Shown in pieces: positions 54,027 through 64,000 of a DNA stretch of 64,000 nt. The stretch comes from JAGMES01 sp023128035 (GTDB taxonomy: Bacteria > Bacillota > Halanaerobiia > DY22613): assembly GCA_030627905.1 (NCBI GenBank), contig DAOVRZ010000002.1:49138-113137 (forward strand). The letters are read 5' to 3'. Position numbers and translations under genes: made by a program. Each line of letters opens with the position of its first letter. The first letter of the stretch is position 1. A model generated the notes under the pieces. It had not been told where the DNA came from and did no database searches. It saw only the letters and a list, made by a program, of their open reading frames with translations.

Positions 54027-57000
54027 GTGAATAAAAAACCGAAAATTTTAAAGATATATCCTTTATCTCCCATGCAAGAGGGAATGCTGTTTTATTCATT
54101 GCTAAATAAGGATTCAAGTGCATATTTTGAACAGATGGCAATTACGATTCAAGGAGATTTGAATCTGGAGTTGTTTGAGAAAAGTTTTGCAACTCTTGTC
54201 AAAAGATATGATATTTTAAGAACAATTTTTGTGCATGAAAAGGTGGAAAAACCACGACAGGTAGTATTAAGTGAACGGAATGCGGAGATTTATTTTGAAG
54301 ATATTTCTGATATGGCTAAAGAAGAAAAAGAACAGTTTATTGAAGATTTTAAAGCTAAAGATCGTAAAAAAGTATTTAATTTATTAAAAGATTTATTGAT
54401 GAGAATTTCTGTTCTTAAGGTTGATGACGAGATTTATAAAGTTGTTTGGAGCCATCATCATATTTTGATGGATGGTTGGTGTATGGGAATTATAATTAAT
54501 GAATTTAATCAAATTTATACTAATTTATTGAATAATCAGCCATTGAGTCTGAGTCCGGCTGTTTCTTATAAGACATATATTGATTGGCTAGAGAAGCAGA
54601 ATCAAAAAGAAGCTCTGGCTTATTGGAAAAAATATCTTGTGGATTATGATGAACAGGTTAGCATACCGAAATATGTAAAACATGAGCAGGGTGATTATAT
54701 TGCGGGAGAAATAACCTTTACTATCAACAAAGATATTACAAAAAGATTGATGAATCTAGCTAATAGTAATTTTGTAACTATTAATACTGTATTTCAGACA
54801 ATCTGGGGTATTCTTCTGCAAAAATATAATAATAGTAGTGATGTAGTTTTTGGCTCAGTTGTTTCTGGAAGACCTTCTGGTATCCAGGGCATTGAGACTA
54901 TGGTTGGCTTATTTATCAACACTATTCCTGTTCGAGTTAACTGTTTTGAAGAAGAATCTTTTGCAAATCTCTTAAAAGAAGTACAAAAATTGGCCTTAGA
55001 GTCAGGAAGATATGATTACTCACCTTTAGCAGATATTCAGGCTAATTCAATATTGAAGCAAAATTTGTTTGATCATATTGTTGTTTTTGAAAATTATCCG
55101 ATTTCTAAGATGATTGAAAATGAAAATTCTGCTCAAGATGTACCTTTTAGTATTACAGGTATAGATGTCTTTGAACAGACTAATTATAATTTTAATGTGA
55201 TTATCAGAGCTTTAGAAGAGTTAAATATATCTTTAAGATATAATGCTGCTACATATGGGACAGAATTGGTTGAAAAGATTGAGGGACACTTAATTCAGAT
55301 TATGAAGAGTGTTTTAAGTAATGAAAATGTATTGATAAAAGATTTAGAAATTATAACTGAAGCCGAGAAAGAGGAATTATTAATTAATTTTAATGATACA
55401 AAAGCTGATTATCCAAAAGAAAAAGTTCTTCAACAACTTTTTGAAGAACAGGTTTCAAAAAATCCTGAACAGATTGCAGTTGTTTTTGAAGATTCGCAAC
55501 TTAGCTATAAAGAATTGAATGAAAAATCAAATCAAGTGGCTAGATTGTTGCGAGATAAAGGTGTAAAAGCCAATCAATTTGTTGGAATTATGCTGGAACG
55601 TTCATTAGAGATGATTATTGGGATTATGGGGACAATAAAAGCAGGAGGAGCATATTTGCCGATTGCTCCAGATTATCCTGAAGATAGAATCAGTTATATG
55701 CTTAAAGATAGCGAGATTGGACATTTGTTAGTCATTGGGGATATAGATGATTATGATCAGATTGAATTTGAGGGTGAAATACATAATTTAGCTGATGAAT
55801 TGATCTATACAAAGGATAATTCTAATTTAGAGTTAATGAGTACTCCTGAAGATCTTGCTTACATTATTTATACATCAGGTTCGACTGGTAAGCCAAAAGG
55901 TGTTGCGATTCGGCATGGTTCTGCTATAAACCGTTTACACTGGATGCAAAAGAAATATCCTATCGGTGCAGGAGATGCAATTTTACAAAAGACACCATTT
56001 ACATTTGATGTGTCTGTATGGGAAATGTTCTGGTGGTCACAAATTGGTGCAAAGGTCTGCTTTTTAGCCCCAGGAGCTGAGAAAGACCCTACAAAGATAG
56101 TTGAAGCAATTGAGAAAAATCAAATAACCACTATGCACTTTGTACCTTCAATGTTAAATCCATTTTTAGAGGAGATCGAAAATACATCCTGTTTTGAGAA
56201 GTTGAAATCTTTAAGACAGGTGTTTACCAGTGGAGAAGCTTTACATGTAAATCAAGTTGAGAAATTCCACTATTTATTAACTGAGCAGAATGGAACAGGG
56301 ATATTTAACTTATATGGTCCAACGGAGGCGACGGTTGATGTTACTTATTTTGATTGTTTACCAGGAGAAAAGTTAAATAATATCCCAATAGGTAAGCCTA
56401 TTGACAATACTGAGATTTATATTGTGGATAAAAATAATAATCTCCAACCAGTGGGTATTGCAGGTGAATTATGTATCGGTGGTGTGGGATTAGCAGTTGG
56501 CTATTTAAATCGCCTTGAATTAACTCAAGAAAAGTTTGTTCCTAACCCATTTTGCTTAAGCGAAAAGATGTACAGAACTGGAGATTTGGCAAGATGGTTA
56601 CCTGATGGAAATATTGAGTATCTTGGTAGAATAGACCATCAGGTAAAGATTCGTGGTAACAGAATAGAGTTAGGTGAGATTGAAAGTAAATTATTAAAAC
56701 ATCTTGATATTAAAGATGCAGTAGTGTTAGATTGGGATGAGGTTGCTGGTGGAAAATATTTATGTGGATATTTTGTTTCTGATGCCGAAATTTCTGTGTT
56801 AGATGTCAGAACTCATCTTAGTAAAGATTTGCCTGAGTATATGATTCCAACTTATTTTGTTAAGTTAGATGTGATGCCACTTACATCTAATGGTAAGGTA
56901 AATCGTAAAGCTTTATCCAAACCAACAGAAAACTTAAATATTGGTAGTAAGTATATCGCTCCTGAAACTGAGACGGAAAAAAAGCTGACTCAAATATTCT

Positions 57001-60000
57001 CAGAGATTTTAGAAGTGGAAAAAGTGGGGGTAAATGATAATTTCTTTGAATTGGGTGGACATTCTTTAAAAGCAGTTCGGATTGTTTCGAAGATTCATCG
57101 TGAGTTAGAGGTTAGAGTTAGTTTAGAAGATTTTTTCGCTCATCTAACTATTGGTGAATTAGCAAAAGCAATTGCTGGTGGTGAAAAAAATACTTTTAGT
57201 GAGATTGAAATTTTCCCGGAACGAGAATATTATGATGTATCTTATGCACAGAAAAGAATGTGGATTTTAGATCAATTAGAAGAGAAGAGTGTGGCTTATA
57301 ATCTTTTAAATATCTGTACTTTTACGGGTTTATTTGATCAATCAGCTTTTGAAAAAGCATGTCAGGCATTAGTAGATCGACATGATAGTTTGAAAACTGT
57401 ATTTTCTAGTGTTGATGGTGAGCCTAAGCAAAAGGTGCTGAGAGATTTTAAAGTTTCGGTGAATTATATTGATATTTGCGGAAGGGAAAATAATGAAGAA
57501 ATTTCTAAGGAGATTGGTTTAAAAGAGTTGATGACACCGTTTGATCTGGGGGCTGGCCCGCTTGTTAGATTAACTATGATTCAGCATGAAGATGATGAAC
57601 AGATTTTAATAATTACCATGCATCATATTATCTCAGATGGTTGGTCTATGGGTATCTTAAAGAATGAATTAACTATGATGTATGAAGCCTATCGGGAAAA
57701 AACGGATATTCAATTGCCTGCTCTTCGTGTTCAATATAAAGATTTCGCGCTCTGGCAAAATAAAATGATTCAGTCTGGTACGATGAATGAAAAACAAGAG
57801 TTCTGGCATAACTATCTAGGAACAGATACACCTGTTCTGTATTTACCAACAGATTATCCATATATCAGTCTCTTTAAGGATCGGCGTGGTGCATCATATC
57901 ATTTCTATCTTTCAGCTAAAGTGCAGGACGGGTTAAATCAGGTAGCACAGGCTAATCAATCAAGTCTATTCATGGTTCTGTTAGCTGGTTTTACAGCATT
58001 CTTAAGTCGTTGGACAAATCAGGATGATGTTGCTATAGGAGCGCCAGCAGCCGGAAGAGATCATGATGATTTGAAAGGGATTATTGGATTTTTCCTAAAT
58101 ACAGTTGTATTTAGAAATCAAGTTGATGAAGATGAAAGCTTTGCTCAACTTCTGAAAAGAGTACGTGAAAATACATTGAAAGTGATGGAACATCAAAGTT
58201 ATCCATTTGACTTATTGTTAGATGAATTGAATCTAGAAAGAGATTTTAATTTACCATCACTTACTTCTGTATTCTTTAATATGTTGAACTTTAGTAAAGG
58301 TGGAAAATTAGCAAATTATCAATCAAGACATTCTAATGACCTACAAGTAATGAAGTTTGATCTTGAATGCTATATAAATGAATATGAGAATGTTATTGGT
58401 TTTGATTGTTATTATCGAACTGGTCTTTTTGAAAGTGCGACAATTGAGTATGTGTTGGGTGAATATCAAAAATTTCTCACTGAAATTGCAGAAAATGTAG
58501 AAAAACCGATTACTGATTATCTGATGTTGAAAAAAGAAGGATTATTGTCTAGTTCAAATCAGGTAAAAGTAGATGAACCATTTGAGAGATTTGAGAAGAA
58601 TTATGATCAAACAATTGTTGATCGATTTGAAGACAGGGTGAAAAAATATTCAGAACGAATTGCTGTAAAAACGAAAAATTATGAGCTTACTTATGAAGGA
58701 TTAAATATGCAGGCGAATCAGGTGGCAGCGCAGATTTTAAAAGTCACAAATAAAGGTCAGGTTGCTTTATTGTTCGAACATGATGCACCTATGATTGTTG
58801 GTATGATTGGTGTATTAAAATCCGGAAATATTTATGTTCCACTTGACCCAACATATCCAGAAGAACGGTTAAATTATATCGTTAAAGATTCTAATGCCAG
58901 TGTGATTGTGACTAATAATAAAAATCTGGCTTTTGCTCAGAAATTAAGTTTAGTAGGTATTCAGATTATTAATATTGATGAACTGAATCAGAGTGTTCAA
59001 GATGATCTGGATGTTGATATAAAACCTGATCAGATTGCTTATATCTTATATACATCTGGTTCAACCGGACAACCTAAAGGTGTTATTCAGAATCATCGAA
59101 ATGTACTTCATTTTATCTATAACTATACTAATAATTTGCATATTTCTTATAATGATCGTTTGAGTCAATTTTCTTCTTATGGTTTTGATGCGGCTGTAAT
59201 GGATATTTATGGAGCTTTGTTAAATGGTGCAACACTTTATCCATATAATATCAAAGAGGCTGGAGGTTTAGAAGGGATAACAGCATGGTTAGAGGAAGAA
59301 AAAATCACAATCTATCACTCTGTACCGACTGTTTTTAGATATTTTACCGAGACATTGACAGGGAAAGAAGATTTTTCAGCCATTCGCTTGATTGTCATGG
59401 GTGGAGAAGCGGTTATTAAGAAAGATATTGAGAATTATAAATACTTTTTCTCTGATAAGGCAATTTTTATTAATGGTTTAGGACCAACAGAGTCAACTGT
59501 TACTTTGCAGTATTTTATTGATAAAAATTCGCAGATTACTACGCTTGCTGTACCAGTTGGTTATTCTGTAGAAGATACAGAAGTATTTTTACTTGCTGAA
59601 GATGGTAAAGCGGTAGATGTGATTTATAAAGTTGGTGAAATTGTTTATAAAAGTGAGCATCTTTCTTTGGGGTATTGGAATCGGGTTGAAGAGACTGAGA
59701 GGGCGTTTGGCCCAGATCCAATCACTGGAGAAGGAAGGGTATATCGAAGTGGTGACTTAGGAAGATATTTACCTGATGGTAGTATCCAATTTATGGGAAG
59801 AAGAGACCATCAAGTCAAAATTAGAGGTTATCGAATAGAAGTAAATGAAATCGAAGAAGTTCTCGATCAAATAGAAGAGATTAAAGAATGTGCAGTAGTT
59901 GCTTTCAAACGAGACAATTTAGAGAGTTACCTGGTTGCTTACTATGTAGTAGAAGATCAGGTTGCAGATAAAGCAAAGATGAAAATGATCTTACGCGATA

Positions 60001-63000
60001 AATTACCAGAATACATGGTTCCAGCTTATTTAATCGAAATTGATAAGATGCCATTAACACCAACAGGTAAGATTGATCGTAGAGCATTGCCAGAACCAGA
60101 TGAAACACTATATTTAGCAGAAGATTACGTTGCACCTACCAACGAAACTGAGGAAAAACTAGCAGTAATATGGTCGGAAATATTGGGAATAGAGAGAGTT
60201 GGAATAACTCAAAACTTCTTTGATTTAGGTGGACATTCTTTAAAAGCAACTTCGTTAGTTTCTAGAGTTTATAAAGAGTTGAATGTAGAAATTCCATTGA
60301 GAGAAATATTTAAAACTCCTACCATCAAAGAACTTGCAGAATATATAAATAGAACAGAAATTACTTCCTTTAAAGCTATCGAACCAGTAGAGAAGAGAGA
60401 ATATTATCCTGTCTCTTCTGCTCAAAAGCGACTTTATGCTTTAAAACAATTAGAAGGTAATAAAACAACTTACAATATGCCAACAGTAATGATTTTAGAA
60501 GGTAAGCTTGATAAAGAATATTTTGCAAATGTATTCAAAAAATTAATCAAACATCACGAAGCATTTAGAACTTCATTTGAGTTGGTAGATGGAGAATTAG
60601 TCCAAAGAATTCATGATGAGGTAGAATTCTCAATAAACGAGTTAGAGATAGCAGAGTCTGAAATAGAACCTACAGTGAATAATTTGATTAGACCATTTGA
60701 CTTAAGTAAAGCTCCATTATTGCGTGTTGCTATGGTTAAGTTTACTGAAAACAAACATGTATTTTTGGTAGACATGCATCATATCATCTCTGATGGAATC
60801 TCAACTGCGAATCTAATAAAAGATTTAGCTACTTTATTTACAGGAAAAGAATTATCAGAATTTCGTTTACAATACAAAGATTTTGCAGTATGGCAAAATG
60901 AACTCTTTGTATCAGAGAAGATCAAAGACCAGGAAGAATATTGGTTAGAAACTTTTGCTGGAGAAATTCCTGTATTAAATTTGCCAACAGATTATCCAAG
61001 ACCTGTTTTGATGACTTATGATGGAGAAGAATTAAAATTTGAATTTGATCAAACATTATCTAGAAAACTGAATGAACTAGGTGTTAAAAAAGGTGCAACA
61101 CTGTACATGACACTCTTAGCAGCCTATAATGTACTCATTAGTAAATATGCAAATCAAGAAGATATTGTAGTTGGTTCACCAATAGCAGGGAGAAGACATA
61201 CAGACTTAGATAGTATTATTGGTATGTTTGTAAATACATTGGCTATGAGAAATTATCCAAGTTCATCAAAAACATTTTTGGAATTTTTAAATGAGGTCAA
61301 AGAAAGTGCATTAAAAGCTTATGAGAATCAGGATTATCAATTTGAGATGTTAGTTGACAAATTACATCTACATAGAGATTTAAGTCGAAGTGCACTCTTT
61401 GATACCATGTTTGTAATGCAAAATACTAAAGATAATATAAATACTTCTGAAACATTTTTAGCAGATTTGAAGCTAAAACCATACAAGCTTGAAGGAGCAG
61501 CAGTTAAATTTGATTTAGTCTTTAGTGCTTCTGAAGCTAATGATAAAATTAGATTTAACCTTCAATATAATATAAACTTATTTACCAAAACAACCATTGA
61601 AAGAATGATCAGACATTTTGAGAATATTGTCAGAGAAATTATCGAGAATCCAGATGTTTTATTGCAAGATATCCAGATGATTTCAGAGGAAGAGAAAGGT
61701 CAAATACTCTACAAATTTAATGAGCCAAATATAGAACTTCCTAAGATTCAAACAATTAATCAGATTTTTGCTAAACAGGTTCAGGAGAACTCTGATCAGA
61801 TTGCAGTAGCTTATGAAGAAGAGAATTTGACATATCGTGAATTAGATGAAAAATCCAATCAATTAGCAAGAGTCTTGAGAGATAAAGGTGTAGGAATAGA
61901 TCAAATTGTAGGTATCATGGTCGAGCGTTCTGTAGAGATGATGGTCGGAATCATGGGAATATTGAAAGCTGGAGGAGCTTATTTACCAATTGATCCTGCC
62001 TATCCAGAAGATAGAATCAAGTATATGCTTGAAGATAGTGATGCTAAAATTCTTTTAACAGAAAATAGTTTAATTCAAAATTCAAATGAGATAGAAGTAG
62101 AATCTATAGATTTGTATGATGAAAAGATATTTAGTGGAGATAAAACAGAATTAGAAAACATTACATCACCAAATAATCTAGCATATGTAATCTATACTTC
62201 TGGTTCAACAGGAAAACCAAAAGGAGTAATGTTAGAACACAGAAATGTAGCAAATCTTGTAAGTGGTTTAGATCAAAAAATCTATGCTCAGTATCAAAGA
62301 TGTTTAAATATTTGTGTGGTTTCACCATATGTCTTTGATGCTTCCGTACAACATATTTTTGCATCATTATTGTTAGGACATAGTTTATTTATAGTGCCAG
62401 AAAACACTAGATTAAGTGGATTAAAACTACTTGAATTTTATGAAAAGTACAGTATAGATGTCTCTGATGGTACACCAACACATATTAGATTGTTGCTAGA
62501 AAGTATGGAGGAAAGACATAGCAAGTTAGGTATCAAACATTTTGTAATCGGTGGAGAAGCTTTAACAAAGAACTTAGCAGAAAGTTTCTTAAGTAGATTC
62601 ACAAACTCAAAACCAATCATTACAAACGTATATGGGCCAACCGAATGCTGTGTTGACTCCAGCTCCTATGATGTCACCATCGACAATTATGATATCTATG
62701 ATACGATTCCAATAGGTAAACCAATGCCAAATGTACAACTTTACATTTTGGACCAAAAAACCAGGTTACAGCCAATAGGTATCTCAGGAGAATTATGTAT
62801 CAGTGGTGCAGGTGTATCAAGAGGATATTTGAAACGTGAAGAACTAACTGCTGAAAAATTCATAGCCAATCCATTTAGCGAAGGTGAGAGATTATATAGA
62901 ACAGGGGACTTAGTAAGTTGGTTACAAGATGGAAATATCAAATTTATCGGAAGAATAGATCATCAAGTGAAGATTCGAGGGTATAGAATCGAATTAGGAG

Positions 63001-64000
63001 AGATAGAAAGTCGCTTATTAGATCATGAGATAATTAAAGAAACAATTGTAATCGACAGAACTGATCAAAATGATACTAAATATCTCTGTGCTTATATTGT
63101 TACAGATGAAGAAATTTCAGTAGCAGATTTAAGAACATATCTATCGAAAGATTTACCAGAATACATGATACCATCATATTTCATCAGTTTAGATAAGATG
63201 CTATTAACCCGAAATGGTAAAGTAGATCGCAAAGCTTTACCAGCACCAGAAGGTAATCTAGAGTTAGGTACAGAGTATGTAGCTCCTAGAGATGAAGCAG
63301 AAGAAAAGATGGCTAAAATCTGGTCAGAAGTCTTATTTGTTGAGAAAATTGGTATTAATGATAACTTCTTTGAGTTAGGTGGTCATTCCTTAAAAGCAAT
63401 TCAACTGACTTCAAAGATATTGAAAGAGTTTGATGTTGAAATGCCTTTAAAGGAGATTTTCAAGACACCAACTGTCAAAGATTTAGCTCAATTTGTTCGA
63501 AATGCTAAGAAAACTTTATTTACAGCAATTGAACCAGTAGAGAAGAGAGAATACTATCCAGTATCTTCTGCCCAAAAGCGACTTTATGCTTTGAAAGAAT
63601 TAGAAGGTAATAATATAACTTACAATATGCCAACAGTATTGATTTTAGAAGGTGAATTAGATAAGGAACACTTTACAAACGTATTCCAAAAACTGATAGA
63701 ACGACATGAAGCATTTAGAACATCTTTTGAAATGATAGATGGAGAATTAGTCCAAAGAATTTATGATGAAATTGGGTTTAAACTTAATGAGTTAGAAATA
63801 GCTGAAACAGAACTAGAGAATACTGTAAAAGAGTTAATTAGACCATTTGACTTAAGTAAAGCACCATTACTACGTGTTACATTGGTTAAGTTTGCTGAAA
63901 ATAAACATGTACTTATCGCTGATATGCACCATATCATTTCAGATGGTTTTTCAATGAGAAATTTAATCAGTGACTTGGTATATTTATTTGCAGATTATGA
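54027..64000 (+). CDS. Nonribosomal peptide synthetase, C-A-T C-A-T C-A-T C..., continues past the window (NRPS4)
   Basis: An AGGAGTGAGG site precedes a GTG at 54027; the frame is open to the window end (3324 codons seen). I checked the frame at three T domains. Domains: C12 (HHILMDG ~144), A12 (TSGSTG ~616), T12 (~1009), C13 (HHIISDG ~1198), A13 (~1675), T13 (~2068), C14 (~2252), A14 (~2727), T14 (~3118), C15 (HHIISDG ~3302, cut). Pocket residues: A12 DVWHFSLVD-K (Ser), A13 DAMHVGGVT-K (unassigned), A14 DAQDVGVVD-K (Gln). The start (Tyr-Pro-Leu-Ser-Pro-Met-Gln-Glu-Gly-Met-Leu) is D-accepting, fitting the E domain that ends NRPS3. C13-A13 resemble C7-A7 of the split module but are in one chain here. 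No release domain is reached within the window. Confidence 0.93.
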   Translation, partial: MNKKPKILKIYPLSPMQEGMLFYSLLNKDSSAYFEQMAITIQGDLNLELFEKSFATLVKRYDILRTIFVHEKVEKPRQVVLSERNAEIYFEDISDMAKEEKEQFIEDFKAKDRKKVFNLLKDLLMRISVLKVDDEIYKVVWSHHHILMDGWCMGIIINEFNQIYTNLLNNQPLSLSPAVSYKTYIDWLEKQNQKEALAYWKKYLVDYDEQVSIPKYVKHEQGDYIAGEITFTINKDITKRLMNLANSNFVTINTVFQTIWGILLQKYNNSSDVVFGSVVSGRPSGIQGIETMVGLFINTIPVRVNCFEEESFANLLKEVQKLALESGRYDYSPLADIQANSILKQNLFDHIVVFENYPISKMIENENSAQDVPFSITGIDVFEQTNYNFNVIIRALEELNISLRYNAATYGTELVEKIEGHLIQIMKSVLSNENVLIKDLEIITEAEKEELLINFNDTKADYPKEKVLQQLFEEQVSKNPEQIAVVFEDSQLSYKELNEKSNQVARLLRDKGVKANQFVGIMLERSLEMIIGIMGTIKAGGAYLPIAPDYPEDRISYMLKDSEIGHLLVIGDIDDYDQIEFEGEIHNLADELIYTKDNSNLELMSTPEDLAYIIYTSGSTGKPKGVAIRHGSAINRLHWMQKKYPIGAGDAILQKTPFTFDVSVWEMFWWSQIGAKVCFLAPGAEKDPTKIVEAIEKNQITTMHFVPSMLNPFLEEIENTSCFEKLKSLRQVFTSGEALHVNQVEKFHYLLTEQNGTGIFNLYGPTEATVDVTYFDCLPGEKLNNIPIGKPIDNTEIYIVDKNNNLQPVGIAGELCIGGVGLAVGYLNRLELTQEKFVPNPFCLSEKMYRTGDLARWLPDGNIEYLGRIDHQVKIRGNRIELGEIESKLLKHLDIKDAVVLDWDEVAGGKYLCGYFVSDAEISVLDVRTHLSKDLPEYMIPTYFVKLDVMPLTSNGKVNRKALSKPTENLNIGSKYIAPETETEKKLTQIFSEILEVEKVGVNDNFFELGGHSLKAVRIVSKIHRELEVRVSLEDFFAHLTIGELAKAIAGGEKNTFSEIEIFPEREYYDVSYAQKRMWILDQLEEKSVAYNLLNICTFTGLFDQSAFEKACQALVDRHDSLKTVFSSVDGEPKQKVLRDFKVSVNYIDICGRENNEEISKEIGLKELMTPFDLGAGPLVRLTMIQHEDDEQILIITMHHIISDGWSMGILKNELTMMYEAYREKTDIQLPALRVQYKDFALWQNKMIQSGTMNEKQEFWHNYLGTDTPVLYLPTDYPYISLFKDRRGASYHFYLSAKVQDGLNQVAQANQSSLFMVLLAGFTAFLSRWTNQDDVAIGAPAAGRDHDDLKGIIGFFLNTVVFRNQVDEDESFAQLLKRVRENTLKVMEHQSYPFDLLLDELNLERDFNLPSLTSVFFNMLNFSKGGKLANYQSRHSNDLQVMKFDLECYINEYENVIGFDCYYRTGLFESATIEYVLGEYQKFLTEIAENVEKPITDYLMLKKEGLLSSSNQVKVDEPFERFEKNYDQTIVDRFEDRVKKYSERIAVKTKNYELTYEGLNMQANQVAAQILKVTNKGQVALLFEHDAPMIVGMIGVLKSGNIYVPLDPTYPEERLNYIVKDSNASVIVTNNKNLAFAQKLSLVGIQIINIDELNQSVQDDLDVDIKPDQIAYILYTSGSTGQPKGVIQNHRNVLHFIYNYTNNLHISYNDRLSQFSSYGFDAAVMDIYGALLNGATLYPYNIKEAGGLEGITAWLEEEKITIYHSVPTVFRYFTETLTGKEDFSAIRLIVMGGEAVIKKDIENYKYFFSDKAIFINGLGPTESTVTLQYFIDKNSQITTLAVPVGYSVEDTEVFLLAEDGKAVDVIYKVGEIVYKSEHLSLGYWNRVEETERAFGPDPITGEGRVYRSGDLGRYLPDGSIQFMGRRDHQVKIRGYRIEVNEIEEVLDQIEEIKECAVVAFKRDNLESYLVAYYVVEDQVADKAKMKMILRDKLPEYMVPAYLIEIDKMPLTPTGKIDRRALPEPDETLYLAEDYVAPTNETEEKLAVIWSEILGIERVGITQNFFDLGGHSLKATSLVSRVYKELNVEIPLREIFKTPTIKELAEYINRTEITSFKAIEPVEKREYYPVSSAQKRLYALKQLEGNKTTYNMPTVMILEGKLDKEYFANVFKKLIKHHEAFRTSFELVDGELVQRIHDEVEFSINELEIAESEIEPTVNNLIRPFDLSKAPLLRVAMVKFTENKHVFLVDMHHIISDGISTANLIKDLATLFTGKELSEFRLQYKDFAVWQNELFVSEKIKDQEEYWLETFAGEIPVLNLPTDYPRPVLMTYDGEELKFEFDQTLSRKLNELGVKKGATLYMTLLAAYNVLISKYANQEDIVVGSPIAGRRHTDLDSIIGMFVNTLAMRNYPSSSKTFLEFLNEVKESALKAYENQDYQFEMLVDKLHLHRDLSRSALFDTMFVMQNTKDNINTSETFLADLKLKPYKLEGAAVKFDLVFSASEANDKIRFNLQYNINLFTKTTIERMIRHFENIVREIIENPDVLLQDIQMISEEEKGQILYKFNEPNIELPKIQTINQIFAKQVQENSDQIAVAYEEENLTYRELDEKSNQLARVLRDKGVGIDQIVGIMVERSVEMMVGIMGILKAGGAYLPIDPAYPEDRIKYMLEDSDAKILLTENSLIQNSNEIEVESIDLYDEKIFSGDKTELENITSPNNLAYVIYTSGSTGKPKGVMLEHRNVANLVSGLDQKIYAQYQRCLNICVVSPYVFDASVQHIFASLLLGHSLFIVPENTRLSGLKLLEFYEKYSIDVSDGTPTHIRLLLESMEERHSKLGIKHFVIGGEALTKNLAESFLSRFTNSKPIITNVYGPTECCVDSSSYDVTIDNYDIYDTIPIGKPMPNVQLYILDQKTRLQPIGISGELCISGAGVSRGYLKREELTAEKFIANPFSEGERLYRTGDLVSWLQDGNIKFIGRIDHQVKIRGYRIELGEIESRLLDHEIIKETIVIDRTDQNDTKYLCAYIVTDEEISVADLRTYLSKDLPEYMIPSYFISLDKMLLTRNGKVDRKALPAPEGNLELGTEYVAPRDEAEEKMAKIWSEVLFVEKIGINDNFFELGGHSLKAIQLTSKILKEFDVEMPLKEIFKTPTVKDLAQFVRNAKKTLFTAIEPVEKREYYPVSSAQKRLYALKELEGNNITYNMPTVLILEGELDKEHFTNVFQKLIERHEAFRTSFEMIDGELVQRIYDEIGFKLNELEIAETELENTVKELIRPFDLSKAPLLRVTLVKFAENKHVLIADMHHIISDGFSMRNLISDLVYLFADY

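Noticed and set aside
54027..64000. The last 10 kb as non-coding because no complete ORF is found
   Set aside because: One frame from the GTG at 54027 is open to the window edge and encodes ordered C, A and T domains; it simply lacks its stop in this window.

Overview
The window is AT-rich throughout. Genes start after strong GGAGG-type ribosome sites, promoters are of the TTGnnn-17-TATAAT type, and terminators are short hairpins followed by T-runs. With a 672-residue urocanate hydratase and class IIC intron and IS200/IS605 traces, this suggests a low-GC Gram-positive anaerobe (Clostridia or Halanaerobiales-like). The lineage is inference; no rRNA or marker gene is present.

Region 1 (1-3411) holds an operon of helical, possibly pore-forming-toxin-like proteins: the tail of one small protein, a 762-residue coiled-coil protein, and a 244-residue paralogue of the first. 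An orphan IS200/IS605-type right end and a perfect 22-bp hairpin follow. Region 2 (3542-8884) has a stand-alone TipAS domain, a flavin reductase with a clear promoter, two small membrane proteins, two decayed genes, an unknown 122-residue protein and hutU. Region 3 (9019-12429) is a zone of decay: a broken XRE regulator, an internally deleted class IIC group II intron beside a terminator, a Cys/Pro-rich 36-residue peptide followed by a radical SAM gene with a stop codon just before its cluster motif, a membrane protein, and truncated Nudix and carbamoyltransferase genes. Region 4 (12485-14973) has an alpha/beta hydrolase, a promoter, a membrane-anchored DUF4097-like protein, and a strongly structured leader before the giant genes.

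Region 5 (15018-64000 and beyond) is a very large nonribosomal peptide synthetase (NRPS) locus on the plus strand. Four genes carry 14 visible adenylation (A) domains, 15 condensation (C) domains (the last cut by the window end), 14 carrier (T) domains and 3 epimerisation (E) domains. All HHxxxDG motifs look intact. Pocket residues read by eye against GrsA suggest, in gene order: X1, Tyr, Val, (Val-like, epimerised), Thr, Asn, X7, X8, (Ile/Val-like, epimerised), Val, Gly (with an E domain), Ser, X13, Gln, then more outside the window. Donor and acceptor docking ends fit NRPS1 to NRPS2 and NRPS3 to NRPS4. NRPS2 and NRPS3 are separated only by an in-frame stop within one module's C-A linker. No thioesterase, MbtH protein, phosphopantetheinyl transferase or exporter is visible here. 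I do not recognise the predicted peptide as a known product.

The most interesting points are the split module, an E domain after a Gly-type A domain, a D-accepting type C domain at the front of NRPS1, two long inverted-repeat elements between genes of the locus, and the possible RiPP pair at 9890-11167.
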